The position numbers and the translations under genes were made by a program. From Faecalicatena fissicatena (GTDB taxonomy: Bacteria > Bacillota > Clostridia > Lachnospirales > Lachnospiraceae): 45,651 nt of DNA. Positions 8,635-17,803 of this stretch are shown piece by piece. Under the pieces are notes generated by a model. That model saw only the letters and a program-made list of their open reading frames with translations, had not been told where the DNA came from and did not search any database. Location: contig LDAQ01000022.1 in NCBI GenBank assembly GCA_001028025.1, forward strand, positions 1 through 45,651, given 5' to 3'. Every line of letters begins with the position of its first letter. Positions within the stretch are counted from its first letter, which is position 1.

Positions 8635-9489
8635 ATGAAAGAGTATAAAGGACATGAGATCCAGATTCCGGATAATGTAGAGTTAACAGAACCCCTGAAG
8701 ATTTATTTGAAGGAGATCGGGCAGATTTCCCCGCTCAGTTCAGGAGAGGAGCTTGAACTGGGCAAAAAGATTGCAGAGGGAGATGAGGGAGCAAAGCTGA
8801 AGCTGGAAGAGTCAGCTCTTTGCCTTGTTGTGTCCATTGCCGGACAGTACAGCGGGCGGGGCCTGCTGTTTATGGATCTGATTCAGGAAGGCAACATCGG
8901 TCTGATGCAGGCTGCTGAGAAGTACGATTATACAAAAGACGGCGGATTTTCCGGTTATGCACGCCGGTGGATTGAGGATGCTATAAAACATGCGGTTGAT
9001 GAACAGTCCAGGGAAATCAGGGTGCCTGCATATGTGGCAGAGAATATGAAAAAAGTACAGAAAGCGGCCTATGAACTGCAGCAGGAGCTCGGACGTGAGG
9101 CAACAGCAGGCGAGATTGCGGGAAAACTTGGGGACAAGTCGGAAGAGGAAATAGAAAGCATTCTGACATTTCTTAAAAATCCGGTTTCACTTGATGCCCC
9201 GGTGGAAGACGGAGACGATGAGAACCTGGAGGATACCATAGCGGACAGAGAAGAAAAGACACCGGAGGATGCAGTGAATTCTCTGATTCAAAAAGAAGAA
9301 GTGCTTCATCTCCTGGAGAGCCTGAGTGAGAAAGAGCGTCAGGTCATCAGTAAACGGTTTGGGCTGGAAGACGGCAGAGTGCACACGCTGGAAGAAGTAG
9401 GACAGGAGCTGAATGTATCCAGGGAGCGGATCTCCCAGATTGAAGAGCATGCCATGAAAAAACTCCGCCAAGCTGCAGGAAAAGAATAG
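8635..9489 (+). CDS. Divergent sigma-70 family factor (RpoD paralogue)
   Basis: This 284-residue sigma factor has region 1.2 (LKIYLKEIGQISPLSSGEEL), region 2 (LFMDLIQEGNIGLMQAAEKY), region 3 and region 4 (SEKERQVISKRFGL, then an HTH ending VSRERISQIEEHAMKKLRQ). It lacks the long N-terminus of a primary sigma. Region 2.3-2.4 reads FSGYARRWIEDAIKHAV, where E. coli sigma70 has FSTYATWWIRQAITRSI. Residues equivalent to W433, Q437 and T440 are Arg111, Asp115 and Lys118, so -10 recognition is probably altered. The start is uncertain: ATG 8635 has a distant GAAAGG, while ATG 8611 has no clear site. No anti-sigma gene is adjacent. Confidence 0.85.
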   Translation: MKEYKGHEIQIPDNVELTEPLKIYLKEIGQISPLSSGEELELGKKIAEGDEGAKLKLEESALCLVVSIAGQYSGRGLLFMDLIQEGNIGLMQAAEKYDYTKDGGFSGYARRWIEDAIKHAVDEQSREIRVPAYVAENMKKVQKAAYELQQELGREATAGEIAGKLGDKSEEEIESILTFLKNPVSLDAPVEDGDDENLEDTIADREEKTPEDAVNSLIQKEEVLHLLESLSEKERQVISKRFGLEDGRVHTLEEVGQELNVSRERISQIEEHAMKKLRQAAGKE

Positions 9490-9616
9490 CTTGGAGGACG
9501 GTCAATACTGGCCTGGAAGCCTGATTATTTAAAACTTGAAATTTTTCCCACACATAAACCATCGAAAATTGCAAATATTACTAACACAAGATTATGAATG
9601 GAAAGGGAGAACTAAA

Positions 9617-9952
9617 ATGAAAAGATTTAAAAAATTATTATTATTAATGATGTGTGTAGGAGTACTTTGCGGAGTAACAGCATGTGGTACAGATAAGAAC
9701 ACAAACGATGGAACAACAAATACAACAGATGATAAGAATATGAATGATGCTACGAACGGCAAAGACACAAAGGATAATAAAGGCGATGGCGTAATAGACA
9801 ACGCAGTGGATGATGCAACAGATACAATCGACAAAGCTACAGATGATCTGACAGACAACAATGGACCTGAGAAGGACAATCTGAATGACAGAAATACCAA
9901 CGATAAGAATGTAAATGACAATAATGTTGAGAACAACACTGAAAACAGATAG
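9617..9952 (+). CDS. Small Asn/Asp/Thr-rich lipoprotein
   Basis: The 111-residue protein has a lysine-rich n-region, a hydrophobic stretch and the lipobox GVTAC (Cys about residue 23), so it should be lipidated and surface-anchored. The rest is low-complexity and very rich in Asn, Asp, Thr and Lys, with repeats such as DKNMNDATN and NDRNTNDKNVNDNN, and no recognisable domain. It is probably a disordered or spacer-like surface protein. I chose ATG at 9617 (AAAGGGAG just upstream), which gives a clean signal peptide; an in-frame ATG at 9536 would put 27 polar residues ahead of it. A palindromic repeat lies 19 nt beyond the stop. I do not recognise a function. Confidence 0.8.
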   Translation: MKRFKKLLLLMMCVGVLCGVTACGTDKNTNDGTTNTTDDKNMNDATNGKDTKDNKGDGVIDNAVDDATDTIDKATDDLTDNNGPEKDNLNDRNTNDKNVNDNNVENNTENR

Positions 9953-9971
9953 TAAAAGAGTGAAAAGGTGA

Positions 9972-10056
9972 AAAGGGGTCTGACCCCTATGAGTCCCATT
10001 TTCTTAATTGTTTCAAACAATTAAGAATTCGGGGCTCATAGGGGTCAGACCCCTTT
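9972..10056. repeat. 85-nt palindromic element, copy 1
   Basis: The 85-nt imperfect palindrome is centred on C10014. Each end carries the 13-mer GGGGTCTGACCCC or its complement, itself an inverted repeat. Four mismatched positions lie in each arm. Its reverse complement differs from the copy at 20778-20862 at only two of 85 positions. It resembles REP-type palindromes mobilised by RAYT transposases (recalled knowledge), but no such transposase is in the window. It may also act as a terminator after the lipoprotein gene. Confidence 0.9.
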
Positions 10057-10178
10057 GCAACGCCGTTAAAGTTATCCCCCCTATAATTTTTATAAGAATC
10101 TGAAATTATTGAAATTGCACAATTATCCGTGATGATTTAACATAAAATTATCAAATACATGAAATATCAGGAGGAGAT

Positions 10179-11267
10179 ATGATGAAGAAAAATTGGAAAG
10201 CGGCAGGGATCGTATTAGCAGCGGCAATGACGGTAACATCTATTGCAGGGGGATGTTCATCGGGACAGAGCGGGGACAAAGCGGGAGGTACTGCTGATGG
10301 AGAGAAAAAAGAAACAGAACTGACCATCGGAAGAATTGAGCTGGATCTGGCAATGCCATATCAGCAGGCAGACGCAGCGGCATTCGAAGCTTATGGTGAG
10401 GAAAAGGGAGTGGGAACGATTGTACTGGATGGAAAATCCAGCCCGGAAACAATTGCAAGCTCAATGGAAGACCTGATTGCAAAGAAGGTGGACGGAATTA
10501 TTGTACAGGCAAACGACGGCGAAGCAATCAGCCCGTTTGTACAGCAGGCGCAGGATGCGGGGATACCGGTACTTACTTTTGTAAATGCATCAAAGGTGGA
10601 TGGACCGAACGCTTACCTGGCAGAATACGATGTCTCCTATGAGCTTGGCGCTGCAACGGCAAAGCGCTGGATGGAGTTCCACCCGGATGAGCCGGTCAAA
10701 GTTGCAACCCTGGGAATCCCGGCTGCCCCGGTTGTGGAGAGGGACAGATGTGATGCTTTCGTAGAAGGCGTGAAATCAGTGGCGGCAGACGCCGAAGTGG
10801 TTGCAAGACTGGATTCCGCAGGCGTGAGAGATCAGGCTGTATCAGCTGCAGAAGACCTGCTGCAGGCACATCCGGAAGTAAACGTAGTATTAGGCGTCAA
10901 TGGAGACGCAGCACTCGGCGGCCTTGCAGCATTTGAAGCGGCGGGAAGAGGAAAGGCAGTCGACGGCGTACCACAGACAGAGATCTTCGCAAGCGTGGAT
11001 GGTTCAGAGCAGGAGATGGTAAAACTGGCAAATCCGGAATCATCATTAAAACTCTGTATGGCACTGCCACCCAAGGACTTTGCTGAACAGCTCATGGATA
11101 TTATGCTGCAGTGTGTAAACGGTGAGATTGATTACAAACAGACGCAGGACATTAACATGTACGATGTAATGTTTGACTACTGGAATACATCAGTAGAAGA
11201 CCTTCAGAAGTTCCTGGATGAACAGTACAAGTCCAAGATCGATATTGAGAAAGAATTAGGACTTTAG
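10179..11267 (+). CDS. Sugar-type ABC transporter substrate-binding lipoprotein
   Basis: This 362-residue protein belongs to the ribose/xylose-type periplasmic-binding family (Peripla_BP_4). A signal peptide ends at lipobox SIAGGC, so it is anchored outside the membrane. The mature part shows the two-lobe binding fold: IASSMEDLIAKKVDGIIVQA, then DAGIPVLTFVNA, then VNVVLGVNGDAALGGLAAFE. It is the first gene of an ABC operon; the ATPase starts 10 nt after its stop. The substrate is likely a sugar or sugar-like compound but cannot be named. GGAGGAG precedes the start; ATG 10182 is an equally good alternative. Confidence 0.9.
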   Translation: MMKKNWKAAGIVLAAAMTVTSIAGGCSSGQSGDKAGGTADGEKKETELTIGRIELDLAMPYQQADAAAFEAYGEEKGVGTIVLDGKSSPETIASSMEDLIAKKVDGIIVQANDGEAISPFVQQAQDAGIPVLTFVNASKVDGPNAYLAEYDVSYELGAATAKRWMEFHPDEPVKVATLGIPAAPVVERDRCDAFVEGVKSVAADAEVVARLDSAGVRDQAVSAAEDLLQAHPEVNVVLGVNGDAALGGLAAFEAAGRGKAVDGVPQTEIFASVDGSEQEMVKLANPESSLKLCMALPPKDFAEQLMDIMLQCVNGEIDYKQTQDINMYDVMFDYWNTSVEDLQKFLDEQYKSKIDIEKELGL

Positions 11268-11277
11268 GGGATGACAT

Positions 11278-12771
11278 ATGAGTGAACATATTATAGAAGT
11301 AAGAGATCTTACAAAAAAATATCCCGGCGTAATGGCACTGAAGGGCGTGAGCTTTGACATTACCAAAAACACGGTGCACTGCATTGTCGGAGAAAACGGC
11401 GCCGGGAAATCTACTTTTATTAAAATTATGACGGGTGCGATACAGAAAAGCAGCGGAGAGATCCAGTACAACGGTAAAGAGTATCAGCCTAAAAATATCA
11501 AAGATGCCATGAAAGCGGGAATGAGCGTTCTGTACCAGGAATTGAATGTGGTGGATGATCTGACCGTGAAAGAAAATCTTACACTGGGTATTGAAGAATC
11601 CCGCGGAGGCGTGCTCAAATATGGCCCGACCTCGGAAAAACTATTTAAGGTGCTGAAGCAGTTTGCGCCCGAAATTGATCTGGACAGCAAAGTAGAAAAG
11701 TTGAGCGTAGGAAAAAAACAGATCATTGAAATTGCAAAAGCGGTTGCGCTTGAGACAGACCTGATTATCATGGACGAGCCGACGGCTGCGATTTCAGAAA
11801 AAGAAGCCGAGAGGTTACTGGAGCTGATCCGAAACCTGAAAAAGCATAATGTAACTGTTATCTTTATCTCCCACAGACTGGCGGAAATCATGGAAATCGG
11901 AGATAACGTGACAGTATTCAGAGACGGACAGGTCATAGGCACAAAAGCTGTGAAGGATCTTTCCGGGCAGCAGGAGATGATCCAGATGATGATCGGAAAG
12001 GTCGTATCACAGGAATACGTGCCGAATGATGTGGATGAAACCAGGACGGTGCTCTCAGCGAAAAATCTTACAAACCAGAAATTAAAAGATGTAAGCTTCG
12101 AACTGCATAAAGGTGAGATACTGGGATTTTACGGACTGGTAGGTTCCGGGAAGACAGAGATCTGCAAAGCAGTCTACGGTGTGGATAAATGCCAGGGCGA
12201 GATTCGGATCAACGATACCTTAATGAAGAAACAAAATGTAAGCAGCAGGATAAAGGCGGGGCTTGCCCTGGTGCCGGAGGAGCGGCGGACAGAAGGCCTG
12301 TTTACCCAGCTCTCCATCAAAGAGAACATCCCCTATATGAGTATGAACAAGGTCTCGGGAAAAGGGATTGTACATAAAGAGAAAGAAAAAGTACTGGCTC
12401 AGGATTATATAGGGAAAATGCACATTGCAGCGACAGGGGAGGACCAGAATGTCTCGAACCTGTCGGGTGGTAACCAGCAGAAGGTCGTACTGGCCAAGTG
12501 TATTGCATCCGACTGTTCTGTCCTGATCCTGGATGAGCCTACAAGAGGCGTAGATGTAGGGGCAAAAGATGAAATCTATGCACTGATAAAAAATATTATA
12601 AAAAATGAAGATGCATCCGTTATGGTCATGTCATCGGAACTGCCTGAGATTCTTGGAATCTGTGACCGGGTAATACTGTTATACGAAGGAGCCGTGGCAG
12701 CAGAATTAAAAAATGGAGACGATGTGGATACCAGAAAGATTATGCATGTTGTGACAGGAGGAGAAAACTAA
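11278..12771 (+). CDS. Sugar ABC transporter ATP-binding protein (double domain)
   Basis: This 497-residue RbsA/MglA/XylG-type ATPase powers import of the ligand captured by the preceding lipoprotein. It has two fused nucleotide-binding domains. The first has Walker A GENGAGKST, signature LSVGKKQIIEIAKA and Walker B LIIMDEPTAA. The second has the degenerate Walker A GLVGSGKTE, signature LSGGNQQKVVLAKC and Walker B LILDEPTRGVDVGAKDE. This asymmetry is normal in the family, where the second site is weaker. Its stop codon directly abuts the permease start, so the two are translationally coupled. Confidence 0.94.
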   Translation: MSEHIIEVRDLTKKYPGVMALKGVSFDITKNTVHCIVGENGAGKSTFIKIMTGAIQKSSGEIQYNGKEYQPKNIKDAMKAGMSVLYQELNVVDDLTVKENLTLGIEESRGGVLKYGPTSEKLFKVLKQFAPEIDLDSKVEKLSVGKKQIIEIAKAVALETDLIIMDEPTAAISEKEAERLLELIRNLKKHNVTVIFISHRLAEIMEIGDNVTVFRDGQVIGTKAVKDLSGQQEMIQMMIGKVVSQEYVPNDVDETRTVLSAKNLTNQKLKDVSFELHKGEILGFYGLVGSGKTEICKAVYGVDKCQGEIRINDTLMKKQNVSSRIKAGLALVPEERRTEGLFTQLSIKENIPYMSMNKVSGKGIVHKEKEKVLAQDYIGKMHIAATGEDQNVSNLSGGNQQKVVLAKCIASDCSVLILDEPTRGVDVGAKDEIYALIKNIIKNEDASVMVMSSELPEILGICDRVILLYEGAVAAELKNGDDVDTRKIMHVVTGGEN

Positions 12772-13761
12772 ATGAGCAGTGGAGCAGGGGCTGTAGGCCT
12801 TAGTAAGCCGAAACAAAGAAAAACAAAGTCATTCGCAGGGAGCCAGGGGGTAATTATATTCGCTATCCTGATTATTATTATGCTGGTACTTTCTGTGTTG
12901 TCGTCAGAATTCCTGACGTACACAAATATTATGAATGTAACCAGACAGGTGGCAACCGTAGTCATCGCCGGCAGTGCAGTAACCATCCTTATGATCGCTG
13001 GCTGCATGGACCTGTCAGTGGGGAGTATCATCGCATTTTCCGGAGTCATGTGTGCAAAAGCAGCGGTCGCAGGACTGCCGATGCCGCTGGCAATACTGAC
13101 AGGTATGCTTTTCGGGGCACTGATCGGTGTTATCAATGGGCTGATCGTAGTAAAACTGAAAATAACTCCGGTTATTGCAACCCTCGGAACGATGTATGCA
13201 GCCAGCGGTCTTGCGTATATCATGTGTGATGGTGTAGCGATTACCTCGGGAATACCAACCGGGTTTAATACGATCGGTACAGGTTATGTGGGGCCATTCC
13301 CTATTCCCCTGCTGATCTGTGCGGCAACAGTCATCATCTTTGTATTTATTCAGAAGAAAACCGTACTTGGAAAATATGCAGTTGCCATCGGAGGAAATAA
13401 AACCGCTGCGGAACTGTCGGGAATCAATGTAGGAGGATATACCATCATCTGCTTTATCCTGTCAGGACTGCTGACCGGACTGGCAGCATGTCTTATGGCA
13501 TCCAGACTGGGTGTCGGACAGCCTAATACGGGAAGCGGATTTGAATTTGACGTTATCGTTGCAGTCGTGCTGGGCGGCACAAGCCTTGCCGGAGGAAAAG
13601 GATCCGTTGTGGGTATGGTGATCGGTGCATTTATCGTAGGCTTTCTGTCAAACGGCCTGAACCTTCTCGGGGTACAGTCCTTCTGGCAGAGCGTATTTAA
13701 AGGAGTGGTACTTGTAGGGGCAGTCGTACTTGACCGGGTACTCAAAGACAGAATGAAATAA
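12772..13761 (+). CDS. Sugar ABC transporter permease
   Basis: The 329-residue integral membrane protein of the RbsC/XylH family (BPD_transp_2) has about eight to ten hydrophobic segments. Family landmarks are AGCMDLSVGSIIAFSGVMCA, the cytoplasmic loop GNKTAAELSGINV and the ending VVLGGTSLAGGKGSV. It would form a homodimeric channel with the double ATPase encoded just upstream. The start directly follows the ATPase stop, with GGAGGAG in the end of that gene. The next gene starts 16 nt downstream, so the operon continues into the UroD-family gene. Confidence 0.94.
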   Translation: MSSGAGAVGLSKPKQRKTKSFAGSQGVIIFAILIIIMLVLSVLSSEFLTYTNIMNVTRQVATVVIAGSAVTILMIAGCMDLSVGSIIAFSGVMCAKAAVAGLPMPLAILTGMLFGALIGVINGLIVVKLKITPVIATLGTMYAASGLAYIMCDGVAITSGIPTGFNTIGTGYVGPFPIPLLICAATVIIFVFIQKKTVLGKYAVAIGGNKTAAELSGINVGGYTIICFILSGLLTGLAACLMASRLGVGQPNTGSGFEFDVIVAVVLGGTSLAGGKGSVVGMVIGAFIVGFLSNGLNLLGVQSFWQSVFKGVVLVGAVVLDRVLKDRMK

Positions 13762-13777
13762 TCAGGAGGAAAGAAAA

Positions 13778-15022
13778 ATGACACCAAGAGAACGAATATT
13801 AATGGCGGTTAATCACAAGGAGGCCGACAGGGTACCCAGAGATCTGGGATCTACGCCAAGCTCGAACATTTCTGCCATTGGCTATAATAATTTGAAAAAA
13901 GCTTTACATATGGAGGGCGGACATACCAGAGTATACGATGTGTGCCAGCAGGTTGTTATCCCGGAGGATGAGATTCTGGACCGTTTCAAAATCGACGTGG
14001 TTGATCTTGGAAGGGCATTCAATACAGAAGACTCGGACTGGAGAGATACCACACTCTGTGACGGCAGTACCGCACAGTATCCCGCATGGTTCCATCCGGT
14101 AAAACAGGACGACGGGCAGTACTATGCATACTTGAAAGACGGCAGGCTTTCCGCAAGAATGCCGGTCGGCGCAACCTTCTTTGATCAGGTTCTGTTCCCG
14201 TACATTGACGGATATCCGGATAATTTTGACAATCTGGCAGAGGATATGGCAGGAATCCAGTGGAGCGCATTTACACACAGCCCGTGGGATCATGCATCAG
14301 AACCGGACTTCTGGCAGCAGATGAGAGAAAAAGCATTGAAGCTCAGGGAGACATCAGACCGTGCAATCATGCTGGTTCTGGGATGCAACCTGTTTGAGTG
14401 GGGAACCTTCCTGCGCCGTATTGATAATTTCATGATGGACCTCTATCTGGAAGAAGAAAATGTAGAGAAGCTTGTGGGCGCCCTTCTCGAGATGCACATG
14501 GAAAATGTGAAGAAGGCTTGTGAATATCTGGGAGATGTTGTTGATATCGTTCGTTTCGGCGACGACCTTGGGATGAATACAGGGCCGCTCATGAACCCGG
14601 AACTTTACCGCAAGTTCTTCAAAGACGGGCACAGGCAGATGTTCCGCTATGTAAAAGAACATTCTAATATGAAGACATTTCTTCACTCCTGCGGTTCCAT
14701 ATACAGGATGATTCCGGACCTGATTGATTCCGGGCTGGACATCATTAATCCGGTGCAGACGAGCTGCTTTGAGATGGAACCGGAACGTCTGAAGAGAGAG
14801 TTCGGAAAAGACATTACATTCTGGGGCGGCGGCGCCGATGTGGTAAGCCTGCTGAATAACGGTACGCCGCAGCAGGTTAAGGACGATGTAAAGAGAAGGC
14901 TGGATATCTTTATGAAGGACGGAGGATATGTATTTAACTCCATCCACAATCTGATGCCGGATCATAAGGCAGAAAATATTATTGCTATGTATGAAGCCGT
15001 GGACGAATTCGGGGGATACTGA
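13778..15022 (+). CDS. Uroporphyrinogen decarboxylase-family protein (methyltransferase-like)
   Basis: This 414-residue protein belongs to the URO-D superfamily, which includes true UroD (HemE) and the MtaA/MtbA/CmuA zinc-dependent corrinoid methyltransferases. It starts with TPRERILMAVNHKEADRVPRD, typical of the non-HemE branch. It has LHSCGS (His303, Cys305), usual metal ligands in the methyltransferase group, then INPVQTSC and FWGGGADVV. Where many relatives have a third cysteine ligand, the sequence reads NSIHNLMPD. Its place between a sugar ABC system and a binding-like protein argues against heme synthesis and for processing of the imported compound, perhaps demethylation or C-C cleavage. 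No corrinoid protein is adjacent. Substrate unknown. Confidence 0.85.
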   Translation: MTPRERILMAVNHKEADRVPRDLGSTPSSNISAIGYNNLKKALHMEGGHTRVYDVCQQVVIPEDEILDRFKIDVVDLGRAFNTEDSDWRDTTLCDGSTAQYPAWFHPVKQDDGQYYAYLKDGRLSARMPVGATFFDQVLFPYIDGYPDNFDNLAEDMAGIQWSAFTHSPWDHASEPDFWQQMREKALKLRETSDRAIMLVLGCNLFEWGTFLRRIDNFMMDLYLEEENVEKLVGALLEMHMENVKKACEYLGDVVDIVRFGDDLGMNTGPLMNPELYRKFFKDGHRQMFRYVKEHSNMKTFLHSCGSIYRMIPDLIDSGLDIINPVQTSCFEMEPERLKREFGKDITFWGGGADVVSLLNNGTPQQVKDDVKRRLDIFMKDGGYVFNSIHNLMPDHKAENIIAMYEAVDEFGGY

Positions 15023-15024
15023 TT

Positions 15025-15888
15025 ATGGAGAAAAAGAAAATTCGTTACATAACACCGTTTACAGAGGAAGCCTTCTTCACTGTCGTGAAAAAGGGAATCG
15101 CAGATGCAGCGGAATTGCTGGGGGCAGAGGTAGAGTTTACCGGTACAAAAGACGCCGACGTACAGGAATTGTGCCGTCTGATCGAGCAGTCTGCAGCGGA
15201 TGGCTGCGACGGGATTGCTGTCAGTCTTGTAGAGGAAGAAAAGATGGCGCCGTCCGTGGAAAAAGCAGTACAGGAAGGAATACCGGTAGTTTCCTTTAAT
15301 ATCGGCGGGACGGGAAAAGCCAATGTGCTTGCAAACGTATGCCAGGATGCTTTTAAGGCCGGAAAAGTAGTGGGAAGACGTATCTGCGGGAAATTCGGCG
15401 AAGGTAAAGTCTTGTTCACGCTTCATGACGACGTAGAGGTACTCCGCCAGCGCCTGGAGGGAATCCTGAGCGGTATGGCCGAATCAGGGGTACAGCCGGA
15501 GTATAAAGTGATCGTATCCGGCAACACCCCGGAGCTTGCCTGCAGCACAATTATGGAAGAGCTTGCAAAAGACGAATCCATCTGTGCTGTGATCGGAACA
15601 GGACAGTCAGATACCCATGGGGCAGGTCTTGCGGCAAAAGAGCTGAAGGGAAGTTTTTATACGGCCGGTTTTGATGTATGCAGTGAGATTCTCCAGATGG
15701 TAAAAGAAGAAGTGATAGACTTTACCATTGACCAGCAGCCTTATGTACAGGGATTTTATCCACTGCTGTTATTATGGCAGAATGCTTCTTTCGGAATCAT
15801 GCCCTCAGACATTGATGCAGGGAATGCGGTGATAGACAGCACAAATATAGATTTAGTTATGGCAGCAGCCTCACAGGGCGTGCGGTAA
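15025..15888 (+). CDS. Binding-protein-like protein without signal peptide
   Basis: The 287-residue protein has the type I periplasmic-binding fold (GVKKGIADAA-like opening, then DGCDGIAVSLVEEEK, GIPVVSFNIGG and AVIGTGQSDTHGAGLAAKEL) and ends with TIDQQPYVQGFYPLLLL, typical of sugar-binding proteins. It begins MEKKKIRYITPFTE, with no signal peptide, membrane segment or DNA-binding HTH. It should therefore be cytoplasmic, unlike its relatives: a ligand sensor, a carrier or an enzyme on that fold. It starts 2 nt after the UroD-family stop, tightly coupled, which suggests a shared ligand. The family fold is clear; the role is inference. Confidence 0.8.
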   Translation: MEKKKIRYITPFTEEAFFTVVKKGIADAAELLGAEVEFTGTKDADVQELCRLIEQSAADGCDGIAVSLVEEEKMAPSVEKAVQEGIPVVSFNIGGTGKANVLANVCQDAFKAGKVVGRRICGKFGEGKVLFTLHDDVEVLRQRLEGILSGMAESGVQPEYKVIVSGNTPELACSTIMEELAKDESICAVIGTGQSDTHGAGLAAKELKGSFYTAGFDVCSEILQMVKEEVIDFTIDQQPYVQGFYPLLLLWQNASFGIMPSDIDAGNAVIDSTNIDLVMAAASQGVR

Positions 15889-15907
15889 ATATCAGGAAAA
15901 GAAAAGC

Positions 15908-15944
15908 AGAACAGTGTACCTGTGAAAATACAGGTGCCTGTTCT
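15908..15944 (+). terminator. Stem-loop between ABC operon and kinase gene
   Basis: AGAACAG (15908-15914) pairs with CTGTTCT (15938-15944), and inner ACCTGT (15918-15923) pairs with ACAGGT (15930-15935). There is no strong T run, so it may only partly terminate the upstream operon. Confidence 0.6.
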
Positions 15945-15988
15945 GTTGCTGCATGTTATAATAATAAAAAAGTGAAGAAGGAATGCAA

Positions 15989-17803
15989 ATGAGGGAAAGC
16001 AGGAAGGGAAAAATAAAAAGGTGGTTAAAGAAGTACTTTGCTTATAGTTTTGTAAACAAAGTTTTTTTTGTGTACCTTTTTATTACCCTGGCCGCGGGGG
16101 TATCGCTTATGTTTCTTCTGTCCCACAATCTAAAGACAATCAAGTATGAGCAGACAATGGATATGAGTAATCAGATCCTGACCTCCATGGACAGTTTTCT
16201 GGAAAATAAATTCGAGGCGGAAAAATCAATTTACCAGAGCTTTCTGCAAATGCCGGATAAGTGGGAGACCGTAGTTGGGACTCTTCAGGAAGATTCGCCG
16301 CCGCCATGGCAGGAAGAGGTGAGGAACAGTTTTTCACAGACGGCATATGCGGTGGACAGACAGTTTACCGGACTGTATGCTTTTGGATTTTCAAAGGAGA
16401 GGGCCGTTTCACTTGGAAATGAAATGGATTCGGGTGACTTTTATTATTTTGAAACACTGGCCGGGCAGATGAAGGGGCAGAAGGATACAGGCAGCAGCCT
16501 TGTTACCAGCAGAGGAAGGCGCCTGAGCAATATGTTTTCTATATTTTTACTGGATACGATCCATGCACCGGATGATTTTACAGAGGATATTGGAATTCTG
16601 GGTATCTGTTTCCATGCGAGAAATATCCGGCAGTCTTATCAGAAGTTTGACTCCTATCTCAAGGGACAGATCTATGTCCTGAACAATAAGGGAGAGATTA
16701 TCTATGACTCAAACGCCCAGTATGTGGAAGAAAATATTCCGTTCGAAGAAATCAGAGGGAAAAGCGGTAAGCTGACAAAAGGAAATTACATTTACAATAC
16801 TGTATATAATGAACATCAGGATTATTATCTGGTCAATCTGATTCCTTCTGCGGAGATTAATAAAGAGGTAAAAGTTCTGTGCATCAATATTCTCGGTGTT
16901 ATGGCAGCTGTGCTTTTTGCAGCGATGCTTCTTACCTTTTTTGGAACCAGATATTTTTCAAGAAGGCTTGGTATAATCAACGCAACGATTGATCAGGTGA
17001 AAGGCGGAAAGCTGAGCGGTTTTAAAAAAGAAAAACTGGTAAATGATGAGGTTGGGTATATTTATCATGAGCTGATTGAGATGTGTAAAGTGCTGGAGAA
17101 CCATATTGAGAAAGAGTATGTTTATCAGCTTCATCAGAAGGAAATGGAACTGTATGCGCTTCAGGCGCAGATTAACCCTCATTTTCTGTATAATACACTG
17201 GAGTCTATCCGTATGAATCTGTATGTGAAAGGAGAAAAAGAGGAGAGCAGAATGGTTTATATTCTCTCTGAAATGTTCCGGAATATTATGAAGAAGGATG
17301 CTGTCGTCACTTTGAGGGATGAATTTGGCTATGTGCAGTCCTATCTGGAACTCTACCAGTTCCGCTTTGGGGACCGGATGCACTATGAGATCCGTGTTGA
17401 GGATGAAATTTACCGTTATGCGACTATAAAGCATATCCTGCAGCCGGTAATTGAAAATGCCCTGATTCACGGAATTTCGGATAAGGCGACCAGTGAACGG
17501 CCTGCAACCGTGACAATCTGGGGCCTGAGAGAACAAGAGGATATCCTGCTCGTAGTCTACGATGATGGGATAGGGATTCAAAGTGATGCATTGCAGGAGA
17601 TACAGAAGCGGTTATCTGAGGATGATATGTTCCGGGAATCCGTGGGAATCTACAATGTAAATAACCGGTTAAAGATTGTATACGGAAGAGATTATCAGAT
17701 GCAGATTGAAAGTCAGGCAGGAGAAGGTACGATGGTAACAATCCGTATAAAAGCGATGATGAAGAAGGAGCTGGAAGAATATGTACAGGGTCTTAATTGT
17801 TGA
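15989..17803 (+). CDS. YesM-type sensor histidine kinase
   Basis: This 604-residue membrane kinase has a transmembrane helix near residues 23-47, a long extracellular sensor domain, a second helix near 295-320, a HAMP-like linker, and the His_kinase motif QINPHFLYNTLES with phospho-accepting His398. The ATPase domain shows VIENALIHGI and YDDGIGI. The YesM/LytS class usually responds to extracellular sugars and regulates nearby ABC operons through an AraC-type partner, which follows here. I chose ATG at 15989 because GAAGG lies 7 nt upstream; ATG 15983 is too close to it. The end overlaps the regulator gene by 23 nt. Confidence 0.92.
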   Translation: MRESRKGKIKRWLKKYFAYSFVNKVFFVYLFITLAAGVSLMFLLSHNLKTIKYEQTMDMSNQILTSMDSFLENKFEAEKSIYQSFLQMPDKWETVVGTLQEDSPPPWQEEVRNSFSQTAYAVDRQFTGLYAFGFSKERAVSLGNEMDSGDFYYFETLAGQMKGQKDTGSSLVTSRGRRLSNMFSIFLLDTIHAPDDFTEDIGILGICFHARNIRQSYQKFDSYLKGQIYVLNNKGEIIYDSNAQYVEENIPFEEIRGKSGKLTKGNYIYNTVYNEHQDYYLVNLIPSAEINKEVKVLCINILGVMAAVLFAAMLLTFFGTRYFSRRLGIINATIDQVKGGKLSGFKKEKLVNDEVGYIYHELIEMCKVLENHIEKEYVYQLHQKEMELYALQAQINPHFLYNTLESIRMNLYVKGEKEESRMVYILSEMFRNIMKKDAVVTLRDEFGYVQSYLELYQFRFGDRMHYEIRVEDEIYRYATIKHILQPVIENALIHGISDKATSERPATVTIWGLREQEDILLVVYDDGIGIQSDALQEIQKRLSEDDMFRESVGIYNVNNRLKIVYGRDYQMQIESQAGEGTMVTIRIKAMMKKELEEYVQGLNC

